Positions 28,450 through 38,305 of a DNA stretch of 64,000 bases are shown here, in pieces. The position numbers and the translations under genes were made by a program. Source of the stretch: JAFAXD01 sp963816775 (GTDB lineage: Bacteria > Pseudomonadota > Alphaproteobacteria > Rhizobiales > Xanthobacteraceae). The notes under the pieces were generated by a model. The model had not been told where the DNA came from. It saw only the letters and a list, made by a program, of their open reading frames with translations, and did not search any database. Within the stretch, counting starts at the first letter, position 1. The number at the start of each line of letters is the position of its first letter. Where the stretch lies: positions 13,672 through 77,671 of the forward strand of contig CAWFLX010000006.1 of NCBI GenBank assembly GCA_963816775.1, in the 5' to 3' direction.

Positions 28450-28743
28450 CTAGGAAGCTCGCGAGGCAGCGAAGTGCGGCATGACGTGCTGCGCGAACAG
28501 TTCCTGGGTCTTAATTGTCTTCCAGTGCTCGACGCCGCCCGGATTGACGGTGATCGCGACTTCCGTCAGGCCGGCGCACAACTCTCGCACCGCTTCTATT
28601 CGGTCGATGACGTCCTTTGGCGTTCCGACCCAAACCACGTCGTTCGCGATCATCTCGTCGTAGGGCATGTCCGACAGCTGCTCCATGATGCCGGACGCGT
28701 AGAAGCCGTAGCCGGACGACTCCAACTTCTCCTTCGACGCCAT
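28450..28743 (-). pseudogene. LLM-class flavin-dependent oxidoreductase, C-terminal remnant
   Basis: The 97 residues match only the C-terminal end of bacterial luciferase-like monooxygenases (VGTPKDVIDRIEAVRE, then KTIKTQELFAQHVMPHF). The usual ~250-residue TIM-barrel part upstream is missing: the frame is closed by a stop about 65 bp upstream of ATG 28743. This is therefore most likely a truncated remnant, not a working enzyme. Confidence 0.75.
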
Positions 28744-28964
28744 CTCAGCAGAACACCACGGATATGGGCATGTTGATCGACTTGCTTTTGGTATGAAGCG
28801 TGCGCTTGACTATGCCGTTGCGATAGGGGTTGACCCTGCGATCGGAGGCGAGGTGGCAACGCTCATTGTCGAGCGCGGCAGGCCAGCCCGTTGGTTCAGC
28901 AAACCGTCCGTCTGCAACGACTGAGGCCTCGCGCACGCCGCTCGGCGTTTGAGCCACGAAACGA

Positions 28965-29393
28965 GTGAAGCGAATGTTCTTGCAAGTGATATTGGCTTGC
29001 GTTCGCGTGATCGTGTTGATCGCTATCGTTGGGGGGATTGGCTATGTGATCTATGACAACATGAGCGCGGATAAAGGGGGTAATGGCAAATCTGCCAAGC
29101 CGCCGACACCATCGATCCCCAATGTCGGTGATTCGGTGATCATGAACTCGAGCGTCGTCGCCTGCCCAGTTCCTGAAGACGTCGACAAGGTCAGGGCCCT
29201 TCTTCGCACAAGCACCGACAGGCAGCCCGCCGCGTCCTATGCGGTCGAGCACCGTTGCATGGTGCTTCCGAAGTCGAAGAGCTTCAAGGTCGAAGCCCAA
29301 TCGGTTCAGCGTGGAACCGCGTGCTTGCGTGTCCCGGGTCAACCCCAATGCTACTGGACGCCGGCTGACGCTTTGGATGTTGCCAGAAAATGA
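28965..29393 (+). CDS. Small membrane-anchored hypothetical protein
   Basis: A 142-residue protein with one N-terminal membrane segment (VILACVRVIVLIAIVGGIGYVIY) and a periplasmic part with three or four cysteines (VVACPVPED, HRCMVL, TACLRV, QCYWTP), possibly disulfide-linked. No family recognised. The start is GTG 28965 or ATG 28974. It is convergent with the hemolysin III gene. Confidence 0.55.
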   Translation: MKRMFLQVILACVRVIVLIAIVGGIGYVIYDNMSADKGGNGKSAKPPTPSIPNVGDSVIMNSSVVACPVPEDVDKVRALLRTSTDRQPAASYAVEHRCMVLPKSKSFKVEAQSVQRGTACLRVPGQPQCYWTPADALDVARK

Positions 29394-29451
29394 CGGGTGC
29401 GCCTGACACTCACGGCGCACACGGCAACCTGCGGCAAAAGCCGCTTGCGCT

Positions 29452-30126
29452 TCAAACGCGGCCCGTCACTGCACAATAGAGAACAGCCAAATAGTGGCAA
29501 GCGGCGGCAACCAACACAAAGCCGTGCCAAATTGCATTTTGAAACCGCAAGCTTTCCCAGCGATGAAACACCACGCCGGCCGAGTACAGCACTCCGCCCG
29601 CCACGAGCAGCCAAATACAGACGCTTGGGAGAACTGCAGCGATCGGCTCATAAGCGATGACCCCGCTCCAGCCCAGCAGCAGGCAGAGCGCGATACCGAA
29701 GCGCTCGAAACGGCCCGGCAGCAACAGCTTGAGCGTAGTGCCAATGATCGCTGTCAGCCAGATGCCGATCATCAGGCTGGCCGACACAAGGCCGCTTTTC
29801 AGCTGTGCAATGAACGGCGTGTACGTCCCGGCAATCAACAGATAGATCGCAGAGTGGTCAAACCGGCGCAGAACCCATTTCACTCGAGAAACCGGCCACA
29901 TATTGTACGCCGCCGACAGCCCGAGCACCGTGAGCAGGGCGCTTGCGTAGATTGCAACGGACAATGTATCGGTCGCCTGAGCAGACCGCGCGGTAACAAT
30001 GATAATTGCAATCGCCCCGACCAGCCCGAGGACCAACCCAATAACGTGGAGGACACCGTCGGTAATCAACTCAACTCGGTCATAATCCCAAGTAACACCT
30101 GCTGGCCGACCGTCCGAAATGACCAT
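29452..30126 (-). CDS. Hemolysin III (YqfA/PAQR) family membrane protein
   Basis: A 224-residue protein with seven predicted membrane helices. The family motifs are visible: Glu in RVELITDGVLHVIG near the first helix, RRFDHSAIYLLIAGTYTPF in the middle, and FHRWESLRFQNAIWHGFVLVAAACHY at the end, which carry the metal-binding His residues of PAQR proteins. Hydrolase activity on lipids is proposed for the superfamily; the bacterial role is unclear. ATG 30126 has AAGGGTGAAAG before it. Confidence 0.88.
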   Translation of the reverse strand: MVISDGRPAGVTWDYDRVELITDGVLHVIGLVLGLVGAIAIIIVTARSAQATDTLSVAIYASALLTVLGLSAAYNMWPVSRVKWVLRRFDHSAIYLLIAGTYTPFIAQLKSGLVSASLMIGIWLTAIIGTTLKLLLPGRFERFGIALCLLLGWSGVIAYEPIAAVLPSVCIWLLVAGGVLYSAGVVFHRWESLRFQNAIWHGFVLVAAACHYLAVLYCAVTGRV

Positions 30127-30461
30127 CTTTCACCCTTGTCATCCGTGAAACGAACTTTTCGCGCGGAAATTCGACGCGCCGATGACGCCGTCCGCGCCGG
30201 CGTCTGCGAGAATAATCCGTACCCGCGGCAATCCAGAAGCCCCTTTTTGTTAGCGCAAAACCGGTTCAACGGTCGCGCCGGTCGCAGCCTCGATCCTGTC
30301 GGCCAATCCGAAAGTCAAGGACGACTACGAGGCCCTGCTCGCGGTGGCGAGACAGTACCGCTAAACTCGGTTTCCGTGATCGGCGGACGACAGCGTGCCT
30401 CGAGATCGCTGGCTGTCGCTCCGCCGATCAATGGCATGTATGGCGGCAGGGGAAACGAACC
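30127..30461. other. Intergenic region with possible gene remnant
   Basis: A 335-bp gap between divergent genes. On the plus strand, 30254-30364 reads as a coding-like C-terminal tail (ILSANPKVKDDYEALLAV) ending in TAA, but an in-frame TAG at 30251 closes it and no start is seen, so it may be the end of a lost gene. The rest looks non-coding and holds promoters. Confidence 0.35.
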
Positions 30462-31442
30462 GTGAGAACCAAAATTCGACGCACCAAGACGGCCGGCGCC
30501 GTTGTCGCTGCGCTCCTCTGCCTTGATGGGTCGGCTTTACATGCAGAGAGCTATCCCTCGCGAACCGTGAAAGCCGTGACCGACGTAGGCACCGGCGGCA
30601 CGTACGATATTTTCGTGCGCGCACTGGGCGAGGAACTCAACCGGCGGTGGGACCAGGCCGTCGTCGTCGAGCCGCACCCAGGGGGGAATGCCGTCATCGG
30701 GAACCGAACGTGCGCCGACGCCGCGCCCGACGGGTACACGATCTGTTTTTTGTCCAATCAGGGCCTCGTCGCAAACGAGTTTCTCTACAAGAAGCTTCCT
30801 TACTCGCCGGCCTCCTTCAGTCCGATCATGAACCTGTTCTACAATACGCAGGTGATCGTTGTGAACGCGTCGCTGAATGTCAAAACGCTGGAGGATCTGG
30901 CAGCTCTAGCGAAGGCCAAGCCGGGGACGTTGAACTACATCGTGCCCGGCATATTTCAACGCGTGTTTTTCGATCGCTTCAACAAACGCTATGGTACCGA
31001 TCTGGTGGCCGTGCCGTTCAAGGGTGGAGGCGATGCGCTAACCGGAGTGCTGTCGGGCGTGACACCGATTGCCTTTATCGGCGGCGCCAACTTCGCGCCA
31101 TATGTGCGTGAAGGCAAAATGGTGGCACTGGCCGTGGACAGCGTCGCCCGCTCGCCGTTGTTTCCTGACACACCGACGCTGACCGAGTTGGGCTATCCAT
31201 CCAATATGGCGCGCACGTATCTCGCGCTGATGGCTCCGGCCGGCACGCCACGCAATGTCATCGACAGGGTGCACGATGACGTGGCCCTGATCATGAAGGA
31301 CCCGCGCTTTCGCAAGGTGCAGTTATTGGACCGAGGGCTCGAGCCGGTGGTCGACAGTGTCGAGCAATTCGCCCGTTTCCTGGACAATGACCGCAGATCT
31401 ACCCGCGAGCTTGTCCAGGAAGCCGGCATCGAGCCCCAATGA
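30462..31442 (+). CDS. Bug/TctC-family periplasmic solute receptor
   Basis: A 326-residue receptor with a signal peptide (KTAGAVVAALLCLDGSALHAES). Family signs: SYPSRTVKAVTDVGTGGTYD at the mature N terminus, VVVEPHPGGNAVIGN, PDGYTICFL, and VPFKGGGDALTGVLSG. The pattern differs from the others in the usual GG/PG loop (VGTGGTYD), suggesting another ligand. Convergent with the second Bug gene only 24 bp away; no TctAB genes. Confidence 0.85.
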   Translation: MRTKIRRTKTAGAVVAALLCLDGSALHAESYPSRTVKAVTDVGTGGTYDIFVRALGEELNRRWDQAVVVEPHPGGNAVIGNRTCADAAPDGYTICFLSNQGLVANEFLYKKLPYSPASFSPIMNLFYNTQVIVVNASLNVKTLEDLAALAKAKPGTLNYIVPGIFQRVFFDRFNKRYGTDLVAVPFKGGGDALTGVLSGVTPIAFIGGANFAPYVREGKMVALAVDSVARSPLFPDTPTLTELGYPSNMARTYLALMAPAGTPRNVIDRVHDDVALIMKDPRFRKVQLLDRGLEPVVDSVEQFARFLDNDRRSTRELVQEAGIEPQ

Positions 31443-31466
31443 GCTTAAGCGCGGACTGCCTGAGTT

Positions 31467-32441
31467 TTATTGCGCTTCGATCTTGGCGAGCTTTACGTAG
31501 TTCGCCCAGTCCGCGATTTCCTTGTTGATGAGCTTTGTGGTTTCGGCCGGGGAAGCCGTGAACGGCTCCGCCCCGTTTTTGGCGAGGAATTCGCGCGTTT
31601 CGTCCATCTTGCCGATTTCAGTGAACCAACCGTTGAGCTTGTCGATGATCGGCTGCGGGGTTCCCGCTGGTGCGGCTGTGACCCACCACAAGTTCATATC
31701 GACGCCGGCAATGCCGGCTTCCTGCATGGTTGGAATATCCGGCAGCGACTTGATGCGCTGTCCCGTTGAGATCGCGAGCGGCCTCATCTTGCCCTCGCGA
31801 ATGCGCGAAAGCCCGAACACCGGGTCCGCCATCACAAAATCAATGCGGCCGGCCAGCATGTCGTTCAGAAAATCCATGCTGGTTTTGTAGTTGACCTGCA
31901 CGGTCTGGAGACCCGCGCTCTGCTTGTAGGTCTCCGAAAGAATGGTCGCGGGGTTGTTGGCCGTGGAGTAGGATGCCTTATCACCCTTCTCCTTGAGATA
32001 GGCCGTCAGGTCAGCAACGGTTTTGAACGGCTTGTCTGCAGTAACGACCAGGATGAAGCCTTGGCTGACCAGCGGCGAGATGTACGCAAAGTCTTTGCGC
32101 GGATCGATTGGCGGCTTTTTGAACAAGTAAAGGGGCGAGCCGAACGAGTTGGCACCACCGATGAAGATCGTGTAGCCGTCCGGCTTCGATCGCGCGACAT
32201 ATTCGGTCGCAATGCTCGATTGCGCACCGGGCTTGTTTTCCACGACCACGGTCTGCTTGGAGAGGATCGACAATTTGTTTGCGAAGTAGCGCGCGTAGAC
32301 GTCGGCGCCGCTGCCGGCCGGGAAGCCGACAATCGCGTGAATTTCCCTGTTGGGGTAATCCTGAGCCTGAGCCGGCGCAATTGCAGACGCCAGCAGGCCA
32401 GCGCACGCCACCACGTACGCGCGTAGCAATGATCGGTTCAT
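31467..32441 (-). CDS. Bug/TctC-family periplasmic solute receptor
   Basis: A 324-residue receptor. Signal peptide (MNRSLLRAYVVACAGLLASAIAPAQA) and the family pattern YPNREIHAIVGFPAGSGADV, VVENKPGAQSSIA, KPDGYTIFIG, VQVNYKTSMDFLNDML. GGGAG seven bases before ATG 32441 fixes the start. It probably binds a small carboxylate or aromatic acid; the transporter is not encoded nearby. Confidence 0.86.
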   Translation of the reverse strand: MNRSLLRAYVVACAGLLASAIAPAQAQDYPNREIHAIVGFPAGSGADVYARYFANKLSILSKQTVVVENKPGAQSSIATEYVARSKPDGYTIFIGGANSFGSPLYLFKKPPIDPRKDFAYISPLVSQGFILVVTADKPFKTVADLTAYLKEKGDKASYSTANNPATILSETYKQSAGLQTVQVNYKTSMDFLNDMLAGRIDFVMADPVFGLSRIREGKMRPLAISTGQRIKSLPDIPTMQEAGIAGVDMNLWWVTAAPAGTPQPIIDKLNGWFTEIGKMDETREFLAKNGAEPFTASPAETTKLINKEIADWANYVKLAKIEAQ

Positions 32442-32664
32442 GACTTCTCCCTGTGAGGCGGAAATGTTGCCCATCCCCTGGGTCAATTTCCTGCGAGGGA
32501 CGAGTAGCTAGCACATCGCCCCTGATCGGGACAGTTTCCTTCAGCTGATGAATTGCCGCACCACACTTCGCGGCTTGGAGAAACGCTCCGCCCACGTCGA
32601 CGGGGAGCGTGCCCACATCGTGTTGGGCACGGCCCCCGAGGAACCAAGCTTCCCGCCGAGACGT

Positions 32665-35466
32665 CTATCCGCTGTTTCGCAGCCCGGCCGAGATCCCGTT
32701 TATAGTGAGCTGAATGCCGCGCAACAGCTGCTCGTCGCCCTCGTTCGCGCGGTGCTGCTTCAGCAATTCGACTTGCACATGATTGAGTGGATCAAGGTAC
32801 GGAAAGCGGTTGCGGATCGAGCGCTCGAGCAGGGGGTTGTCTTCAAGAAGCTTCGATTGCTGTGTGATGCGCAACAGCATCGCAATCGAAGTTTCGTGTT
32901 CTGCGGCCACGCGTGCGAAGATCGTGGTGCGCAAATTCGGATCCGGGACCAAATCGGCATAGCGCGAGGCGATGGGAACGCTGGATTTCGCCAGCACCAT
33001 GTCCATGTTGGACAGCAGGGTGCGGAAGAACGGCCAATCGCGATACATCGCTCGCAGTCGGTCGAGGCCCTCGTCCGAATGCCGCGCCAGATAGGTCGTG
33101 ATCGCTGAACCAAAGCCGTACCAACCCGGCAGCATCAAGCGACATTGCGCCCAACTGAATACCCAGGGGATCGCGCGCAGATCCTCGATGCGGCGCGTCT
33201 TGGCGCGCGAGGTGGGACGACTGCCGATATTCAGCGTTGCGATCTCGTTGATTACGGTCGAGGACCAGAAGTAGTCGTCAAAACCGGGCGTCTCATAGAC
33301 AAGCGCCCGATACGCGGCAAACGCATCGCGTGACAACTGCTCCATCGCCGCGTGATACGGCTCGTGCGGCGCCTTGCCCTCGGGCTCGAGCAGCGAGGCT
33401 TCGACCGTCGCCGCCACCAAAGTCTCGAGATTGCGGCGTCCAACCTCCGCCTTGCTGTACTTGCTTGAGATAATCTCGCCCTGTTCGGTGACGCGGATCT
33501 GGCCTCGCACCGCTCCTCCCGGCTGGGCCAGAATGGCATCGTAGCTCGGGCCGCCGCCGCGTCCGACCGAACCGCCGCGCCCGTGGAACAATCGCATCCT
33601 GACATTGTGCCGGCGGTAAACCTCGATGAGCCCAATCTCGGCCTTGTAGAGTTCCCACCCGGAGGTAACAAAACCTCCGTCCTTGTTGGAGTCCGAATAG
33701 CCGAGCATCACCTCCTGCACGTCCGCGCGGCTCGTTACGAGGCTACGATAGCTTGGCAGCGAGAGTGCGGCATCCATGACGGCGGCACAGCCGCGCAGAT
33801 CTTCGATGGTCTCGAATAGGGGAACGATGTTGATCTCGCTGCGTCCTTGCGCGCTCACGAGCCCGGCTTCCTTGAGCAGGAGCGCCAATTCGAGCAAATC
33901 GGATACGCTGCGGGCCATCGAAATGATGCTGGTGAGAACGATACCGTCGCCGTGGGCGGCTCGGGCCTGCGCGGCCCGACGGAAGATCGCGAGTTCGGCG
34001 CGCGTCTCCGGCGAATACGCGAGATGCGGAGACACCAGCGGGCGGGGCTTGGTGAGCTCGCTCGTGAGCAGCTCGACGCGCTGCCTTTCCGAGAGATCGG
34101 CATAGCCTGTGCCTGGTATCGCGACTTCGAGGAGCTCGCCGACCGTGCGCTCATGCACGACGGAGTTCTGGCGCAAATCGATGCTGGCAAGATGAAAGCC
34201 GAAGCAGTCGACCGCGCGCCGCAACCGGCGTAAGCGGCCGCGCGCCAGGACGTGCGAGCCGTGCTCGCAAAGCGACGTATGGATGATGTCAAGATCGGCC
34301 TTTAGTTGCGCTGCCGACTCGTAGGCAGGTGCCTTGCCGACCGGAGCAAGCGCGACCGGATGATCGTCGAACAGATCCAGGGTCGCGGCCGCGCGGGCAT
34401 AAATTCCCGAGATCGCACGCCGATACGGCTCATCGGCCCGGTGCGGCGAGTCATCCGGCGAACGGTCAGCCAGCGCTTTCAGCCGCTCCGAGATTCGCAC
34501 AATGCGGGTACTGAGTGAGAGCTCGGCGCCGAGCTTGTGCAATTCCTCAAGATAAAACCGCAGCGCGGTGCGGCCGTGCATCCGCGCCGTGTCCCGCAGG
34601 ATCTCGGCTGTGACAAAGGGATTTCCGTCGCGGTCGCCGCCGATCCAGCTGCCCATGCGCAGGAAGGTGTTGACCTCGGTGTCGAGCAATTGGGGGTCGA
34701 TCGCGGCTAGCTCGTCCTCCAGCGACAGATGGAGACGTGGGACTTCCCTGAGGAAAGTGTAGTCGTAGTAGCTGAGACCGTTGGTGACTTCGTCGAGGAC
34801 GGCAAGCTTGGTGCCTCGCAGCAGACTGGTTTGCCACAAGGTGAGGACGGCGCGGCGGAGCTTATCGGCAATTTCTGCGTGTTCCTCCTCGGTCAGATCT
34901 CGGCGGTCGCGCTGTTCGAGGAGATCGGCGATCGTCATCTCGCAGGTTATGGTGCTTTTGCGACGCACTTCCGTCGGGTGTGCGGTCAGAACCGGGCTGA
35001 TCAATGCGCGGTCGAAGAAGCCATGCAGCTGCCGCGGTCCGATGTTTGCGGCGATCACGCGTCCGATTGCGTGGGCGAGCGTGCCGGCGCGCGGCGCGGA
35101 GCCAGCCCGCAAGTGAGCCCGGTTGCGCCGGATGTGATGCCGGTCTTCCGCGATATTGGCGAGGTGCGAGAAATAACTGAAAGCTCGCACGATGCGGGTT
35201 GCCTGCTGCGGCGAGAGCTGATCCAGGATGCTCGCGAGCTCGCGCCGCGCCGTTTCATCGGCGTCACGATGGAACCGCACCGACGTGGTGCGAATACGTT
35301 CGACGAGGGCGAATGTATCCGCTCCTTCCTGCTCGCGGATCATGTCACCGAGCAGGCGGCCGAGCAGCCGAATGTCCTCGCGCAGCGGCGAATCCTTGTC
35401 GAATTCGTGTGATAGGTCACGGTCTGGAACGGATGTTTCGGCGGTGATCGGCTGTGGCTGCGTCAC
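32665..35466 (-). CDS. ppc: Phosphoenolpyruvate carboxylase
   Basis: This cytosolic anaplerotic enzyme converts PEP and bicarbonate to oxaloacetate. All landmarks are present in 933 residues: catalytic His in LTAHPTEVRRKS near residue 165, GYSDSNKDGGFV near 590, the Gly-rich loop FHGRGGSVGRGGGP near 625, and the C-terminal end TINGISAGLRNSG typical of the family. Start GTG 35466. It is a single-gene unit between a Bug receptor and a cytochrome. Confidence 0.97.
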   Translation of the reverse strand: MTQPQPITAETSVPDRDLSHEFDKDSPLREDIRLLGRLLGDMIREQEGADTFALVERIRTTSVRFHRDADETARRELASILDQLSPQQATRIVRAFSYFSHLANIAEDRHHIRRNRAHLRAGSAPRAGTLAHAIGRVIAANIGPRQLHGFFDRALISPVLTAHPTEVRRKSTITCEMTIADLLEQRDRRDLTEEEHAEIADKLRRAVLTLWQTSLLRGTKLAVLDEVTNGLSYYDYTFLREVPRLHLSLEDELAAIDPQLLDTEVNTFLRMGSWIGGDRDGNPFVTAEILRDTARMHGRTALRFYLEELHKLGAELSLSTRIVRISERLKALADRSPDDSPHRADEPYRRAISGIYARAAATLDLFDDHPVALAPVGKAPAYESAAQLKADLDIIHTSLCEHGSHVLARGRLRRLRRAVDCFGFHLASIDLRQNSVVHERTVGELLEVAIPGTGYADLSERQRVELLTSELTKPRPLVSPHLAYSPETRAELAIFRRAAQARAAHGDGIVLTSIISMARSVSDLLELALLLKEAGLVSAQGRSEINIVPLFETIEDLRGCAAVMDAALSLPSYRSLVTSRADVQEVMLGYSDSNKDGGFVTSGWELYKAEIGLIEVYRRHNVRMRLFHGRGGSVGRGGGPSYDAILAQPGGAVRGQIRVTEQGEIISSKYSKAEVGRRNLETLVAATVEASLLEPEGKAPHEPYHAAMEQLSRDAFAAYRALVYETPGFDDYFWSSTVINEIATLNIGSRPTSRAKTRRIEDLRAIPWVFSWAQCRLMLPGWYGFGSAITTYLARHSDEGLDRLRAMYRDWPFFRTLLSNMDMVLAKSSVPIASRYADLVPDPNLRTTIFARVAAEHETSIAMLLRITQQSKLLEDNPLLERSIRNRFPYLDPLNHVQVELLKQHRANEGDEQLLRGIQLTINGISAGLRNSG

Positions 35467-35539
35467 GGAGATGTTCTTGGATACGCGATTGGGGCGCTCT
35501 TTACTGTCGCACGCCGGGCAAGCATCGCCTGGGAGCTGC

Positions 35540-36019
35540 TCAAGGTTTGATAGGCTGGAAGTCCTGGTCAGGAAAGCTCGAGAGTTCCGGTACTCTGATG
35601 ACGATCATGGCGCGGTCCGCCGCCTGATGGCACGCGTTGCAAGCCTCGGTCAGTTGTTTGTAGGCGGCGTTGAATCGATTGGTATCAGCATCCTTGATTG
35701 CCTGCGAAACGGCCGCCATCGGCTCCTTGGTTACGGAATCCATCATCTGCGCAATCGGCACAGATCGCCATTGCGGCCAGACCTGCGCCGCTCGTTCGAA
35801 GGCTTCTTCGAGCTCATGAAGTTCGTAGGCTGCGTAGGTCCAGTTTTTCTCGCGGCCGGCAAACGCCAGTTTGATGTGGCGCGGCTGCACTGTCATGGTC
35901 ATGAGATCACCGAGCCCCGGGCGATACTGCGGTTGAGCGGTCTGAGCCGTACCAGCAACTGGAAGCAGGGCGATGGCAAGGCCGGTTAAGCTACCGAGCG
36001 CGGCGAATACGCGACGCAT
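35540..36019 (-). CDS. Exported class II-like c-type cytochrome
   Basis: A protein of about 159 residues with a signal peptide (MRRVFAALGSLTGLAIALLPVAG). The single heme-binding motif CNACH is close to the C terminus (LTEACNACHQAADRA), which is typical for cytochrome c'/c556-type class II proteins with a helical body (HELEEAFERAAQVWPQW). AAGGAG 8 nt before ATG 36019 decides the start. It is divergent from a flavoprotein dehydrogenase gene, with which it could form a redox pair. Confidence 0.75.
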   Translation of the reverse strand: MRRVFAALGSLTGLAIALLPVAGTAQTAQPQYRPGLGDLMTMTVQPRHIKLAFAGREKNWTYAAYELHELEEAFERAAQVWPQWRSVPIAQMMDSVTKEPMAAVSQAIKDADTNRFNAAYKQLTEACNACHQAADRAMIVIRVPELSSFPDQDFQPIKP

Positions 36020-36210
36020 GAATGCTCTCCTTCGCAACGCAGGGCCCCGCAGACCTATCCTATGCGAATGGGCTAGGCGCGAAGGGGAGGAAGGGAGACT
36101 TGCCGTTTTTCGACCGCTTCTCTGCGCGCAGATCGACAGTTCACGATGGACTGGTCTTGCGCTGCCGCACTACGATGGCACTGAGCACTCGAGCTCGGGA
36201 CGAGGATGGA

Positions 36211-37551
36211 ATGGTTCGGCAGGCAATCATCGATCAATTTCGGCATGAAATCGGGGCGATCGTCTCGACGACGGACGAACGCCAGCGTCGGATGAAGTCG
36301 CGCGACTTCCATTGGTACAGCCCGATTTTGACGCCGCAGCTTGAGAATTGCCTGGCCGATATTGTCGTGCAACCGCGCACTGAAGACGAAATAGCATCCG
36401 TCACCGCCGCCGCGGCGCGCCGTCGCATCCCGCTGACCTTGCGAGGAGGCGGGACCGGAAATTACGGGCAATCCGTCCCGCTCAAGGGCGGCATCGTTTT
36501 GGATATGACCGGCTTTGACAAGGTTGTTGCTGTCGAGCCGGGTCGCATTCGTGTTCAGGCCGGTGCACTGATCTACTCGGCGCTCACCGCCGCACTGAAG
36601 ACTGGCCAGCAGCTCATGATGTATCCCTCCACCATGCGCTCCGCGACCGTCGGAGGTTACCTCGGGGGCGGCTTTGCCGGCATCGGGTCGGTGCGCCACG
36701 GGATCATCCGCGATTCCGGTATGATCAAGTCTCTCCGGATCATGACGGTGGAAGAACAGCCCAGAACGCTTACGCTTGCGGGCGATGACGTCGGATTCGT
36801 CTTCCACGCCTGGGGCACGACGGGAATCATTTTGGAAGCGGAACTCAAGCTCGTCCCGGCGGAGACATGGATCGACTGTATTGCCACCTTTCCGGGCTAT
36901 GGCGATGTCATCGGCTTCGGCAATGCTGCGTTCGCAAGCGACCTGGATATCTTTTTGCTGAGCGCGGTCGAAAAACGCTTTGCACCCTTCTACAAGCGAC
37001 TGACCGCTTACTTCGATGGCAGCCGTCACGCCATGTTTGCGATGGTCAAAGAGAGCGATGTCGGCGCTTTTTTCGACCTCGCGGCTCGATACAACGGCGA
37101 GCGCTCGATGGCAGTCAGCGAAGATGAAAGCGCAGCTTCAAACGTGCGCCGCATTCATGAGACGGCTTTCAATCACACGACCTTGATGGCGCTCCAGGTG
37201 GACAAGCGGTGGACCTACCTGCAGGTCGTGATGCCAAACCCGTTCGAACCCGAACTTGCCGAGGAGCAGATTCGCCGCTTTGGCGACGAGGTTTTGATGC
37301 ACCACGAATACACCAAGGAAAAGAATCGTTGCCGCATCGGAGGCCTGCCGCTGATCCGGTACACCAACGAGCAACGGCTGAATGAAATCATGCGTTCTTT
37401 TGAAAACGACGGTTGTACGATCAATAATCCGCACATTTTCAAGCTGGAGGACGGCGGGCGTTTCGATCCCGAAGGCCGAAAAATGGCGTTCCGCGCAAGC
37501 GTCGACCCGCTCGGACTGATGAATCCCGGGAAACTGCGTTCGGTGTCGTGA
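36211..37551 (+). CDS. FAD-binding oxidoreductase, GlcD/VAO type
   Basis: A flavoprotein of 446 residues. The PCMH-type FAD domain is visible: LENCLADIVVQPRTEDEI, PLTLRGGGTGNYGQSVPLKGG near residue 80, MMYPSTMRSATVGGYLGGGFAG near 135. The C-terminal cap ends in the family tail DPLGLMNPGKLRS. It oxidises an alcohol, hydroxyacid or phenol by family. ATG 36211 with GAGG upstream is chosen over ATG 36022 and ATG 36175, which would add an unrelated N-terminal tail. The adjacent divergent cytochrome may accept electrons, as in p-cresol methylhydroxylase, by analogy only. Confidence 0.82.
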   Translation: MVRQAIIDQFRHEIGAIVSTTDERQRRMKSRDFHWYSPILTPQLENCLADIVVQPRTEDEIASVTAAAARRRIPLTLRGGGTGNYGQSVPLKGGIVLDMTGFDKVVAVEPGRIRVQAGALIYSALTAALKTGQQLMMYPSTMRSATVGGYLGGGFAGIGSVRHGIIRDSGMIKSLRIMTVEEQPRTLTLAGDDVGFVFHAWGTTGIILEAELKLVPAETWIDCIATFPGYGDVIGFGNAAFASDLDIFLLSAVEKRFAPFYKRLTAYFDGSRHAMFAMVKESDVGAFFDLAARYNGERSMAVSEDESAASNVRRIHETAFNHTTLMALQVDKRWTYLQVVMPNPFEPELAEEQIRRFGDEVLMHHEYTKEKNRCRIGGLPLIRYTNEQRLNEIMRSFENDGCTINNPHIFKLEDGGRFDPEGRKMAFRASVDPLGLMNPGKLRSVS

Positions 37552-37619
37552 ATCGGTGCCAGATGGCCACGCAGTGCGGTCGACGGCTGGCTACTGTCGA
37601 TGCGACGGGTGTCCTACGC

Positions 37620-38084
37620 CTATGACTCCGTCGCGACAGGTTCGCGAATTGTCAGGGAATCAAAATGATCCCTGACGTTGGTGGCAACGATCGGCTTGCC
37701 GGCCGAACCTTCTTCAGGGTCGTACCACGGCTGCTTTTGAACAACGCCGTCGCGTACGGATTGGGCAACCAGCTTTCCGATTTCCTCGCCGTCCAGGGCA
37801 ACGAGTTTGTTGTCGGAGTTCAGCTTGTAGAGCTGGGGGCAAAAATAGAGCGTGTGAATGCGTGGATCAAATCCCTCCAACACCAGGAAATGCTTCTTGC
37901 GCAAGAACGCGTTGTATCTTTTGACAATCTTGCGTTCCAACGTGGCGGTGGCGACACGCAGCCTCTCCGCCGATGGACCAATGATCGTCCCGGCCTCCAA
38001 CAGAATGATCCAGTCGTTCGAGGCGATATTGTCTGGATGGATTGGAACAAAGTGACGCGGCACTTTTCTGCGAAATATACCCAT
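37620..38084 (-). CDS. Hypothetical protein
   Basis: A 154-residue soluble protein (MGIFRRKVPRHFVPIHPDNI...). It is rich in Leu, Val and Lys, without signal peptide or membrane segment. Features: LLEAGTIIGPSAERLRVATATLERKIV and a C-terminal VATNVRDHFDSLTIREP. No family recognised. GGGAG is 14 bp before the ATG, so the ribosome site is weak. Confidence 0.45.
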   Translation of the reverse strand: MGIFRRKVPRHFVPIHPDNIASNDWIILLEAGTIIGPSAERLRVATATLERKIVKRYNAFLRKKHFLVLEGFDPRIHTLYFCPQLYKLNSDNKLVALDGEEIGKLVAQSVRDGVVQKQPWYDPEEGSAGKPIVATNVRDHFDSLTIREPVATES

Positions 38085-38305
38085 TTCGTCCGAAATGCTC
38101 CCCTCAAGTCACGGCTGCGAGCCGCCTGTGCGATCTGAATTTTACCGCCTTGGCGGGTGACGTACAATGTTGCTCCCGGATCGCCCGCCACGCTCCCGTG
38201 GGCACTTTTGAGCACGTCCGGAAGGATTTGAGAAGACCGGCTGAGGTAGGACCGCACCTATGCCGTTCTCCCATCTCGTTGGCGTCAGCTTTTTCGTGAT
38301 GCGGG

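Noticed and set aside
28745..28957. Small 70-codon frame on the minus strand upstream of the LLM remnant
   Set aside because: Its start would be 7 bp from the divergent gene at 28965, there is no ribosome site, and no family resemblance.
29431..29444. Short hairpin GCGGC-AAAA-GCCGC between convergent genes
   Set aside because: Only 5 bp and without a T run; not a reliable terminator.
37820..38257. Overlapping frame to the hypothetical gene at 37620
   Set aside because: Its second half is shadow sequence of the other gene and the first half has no family resemblance.
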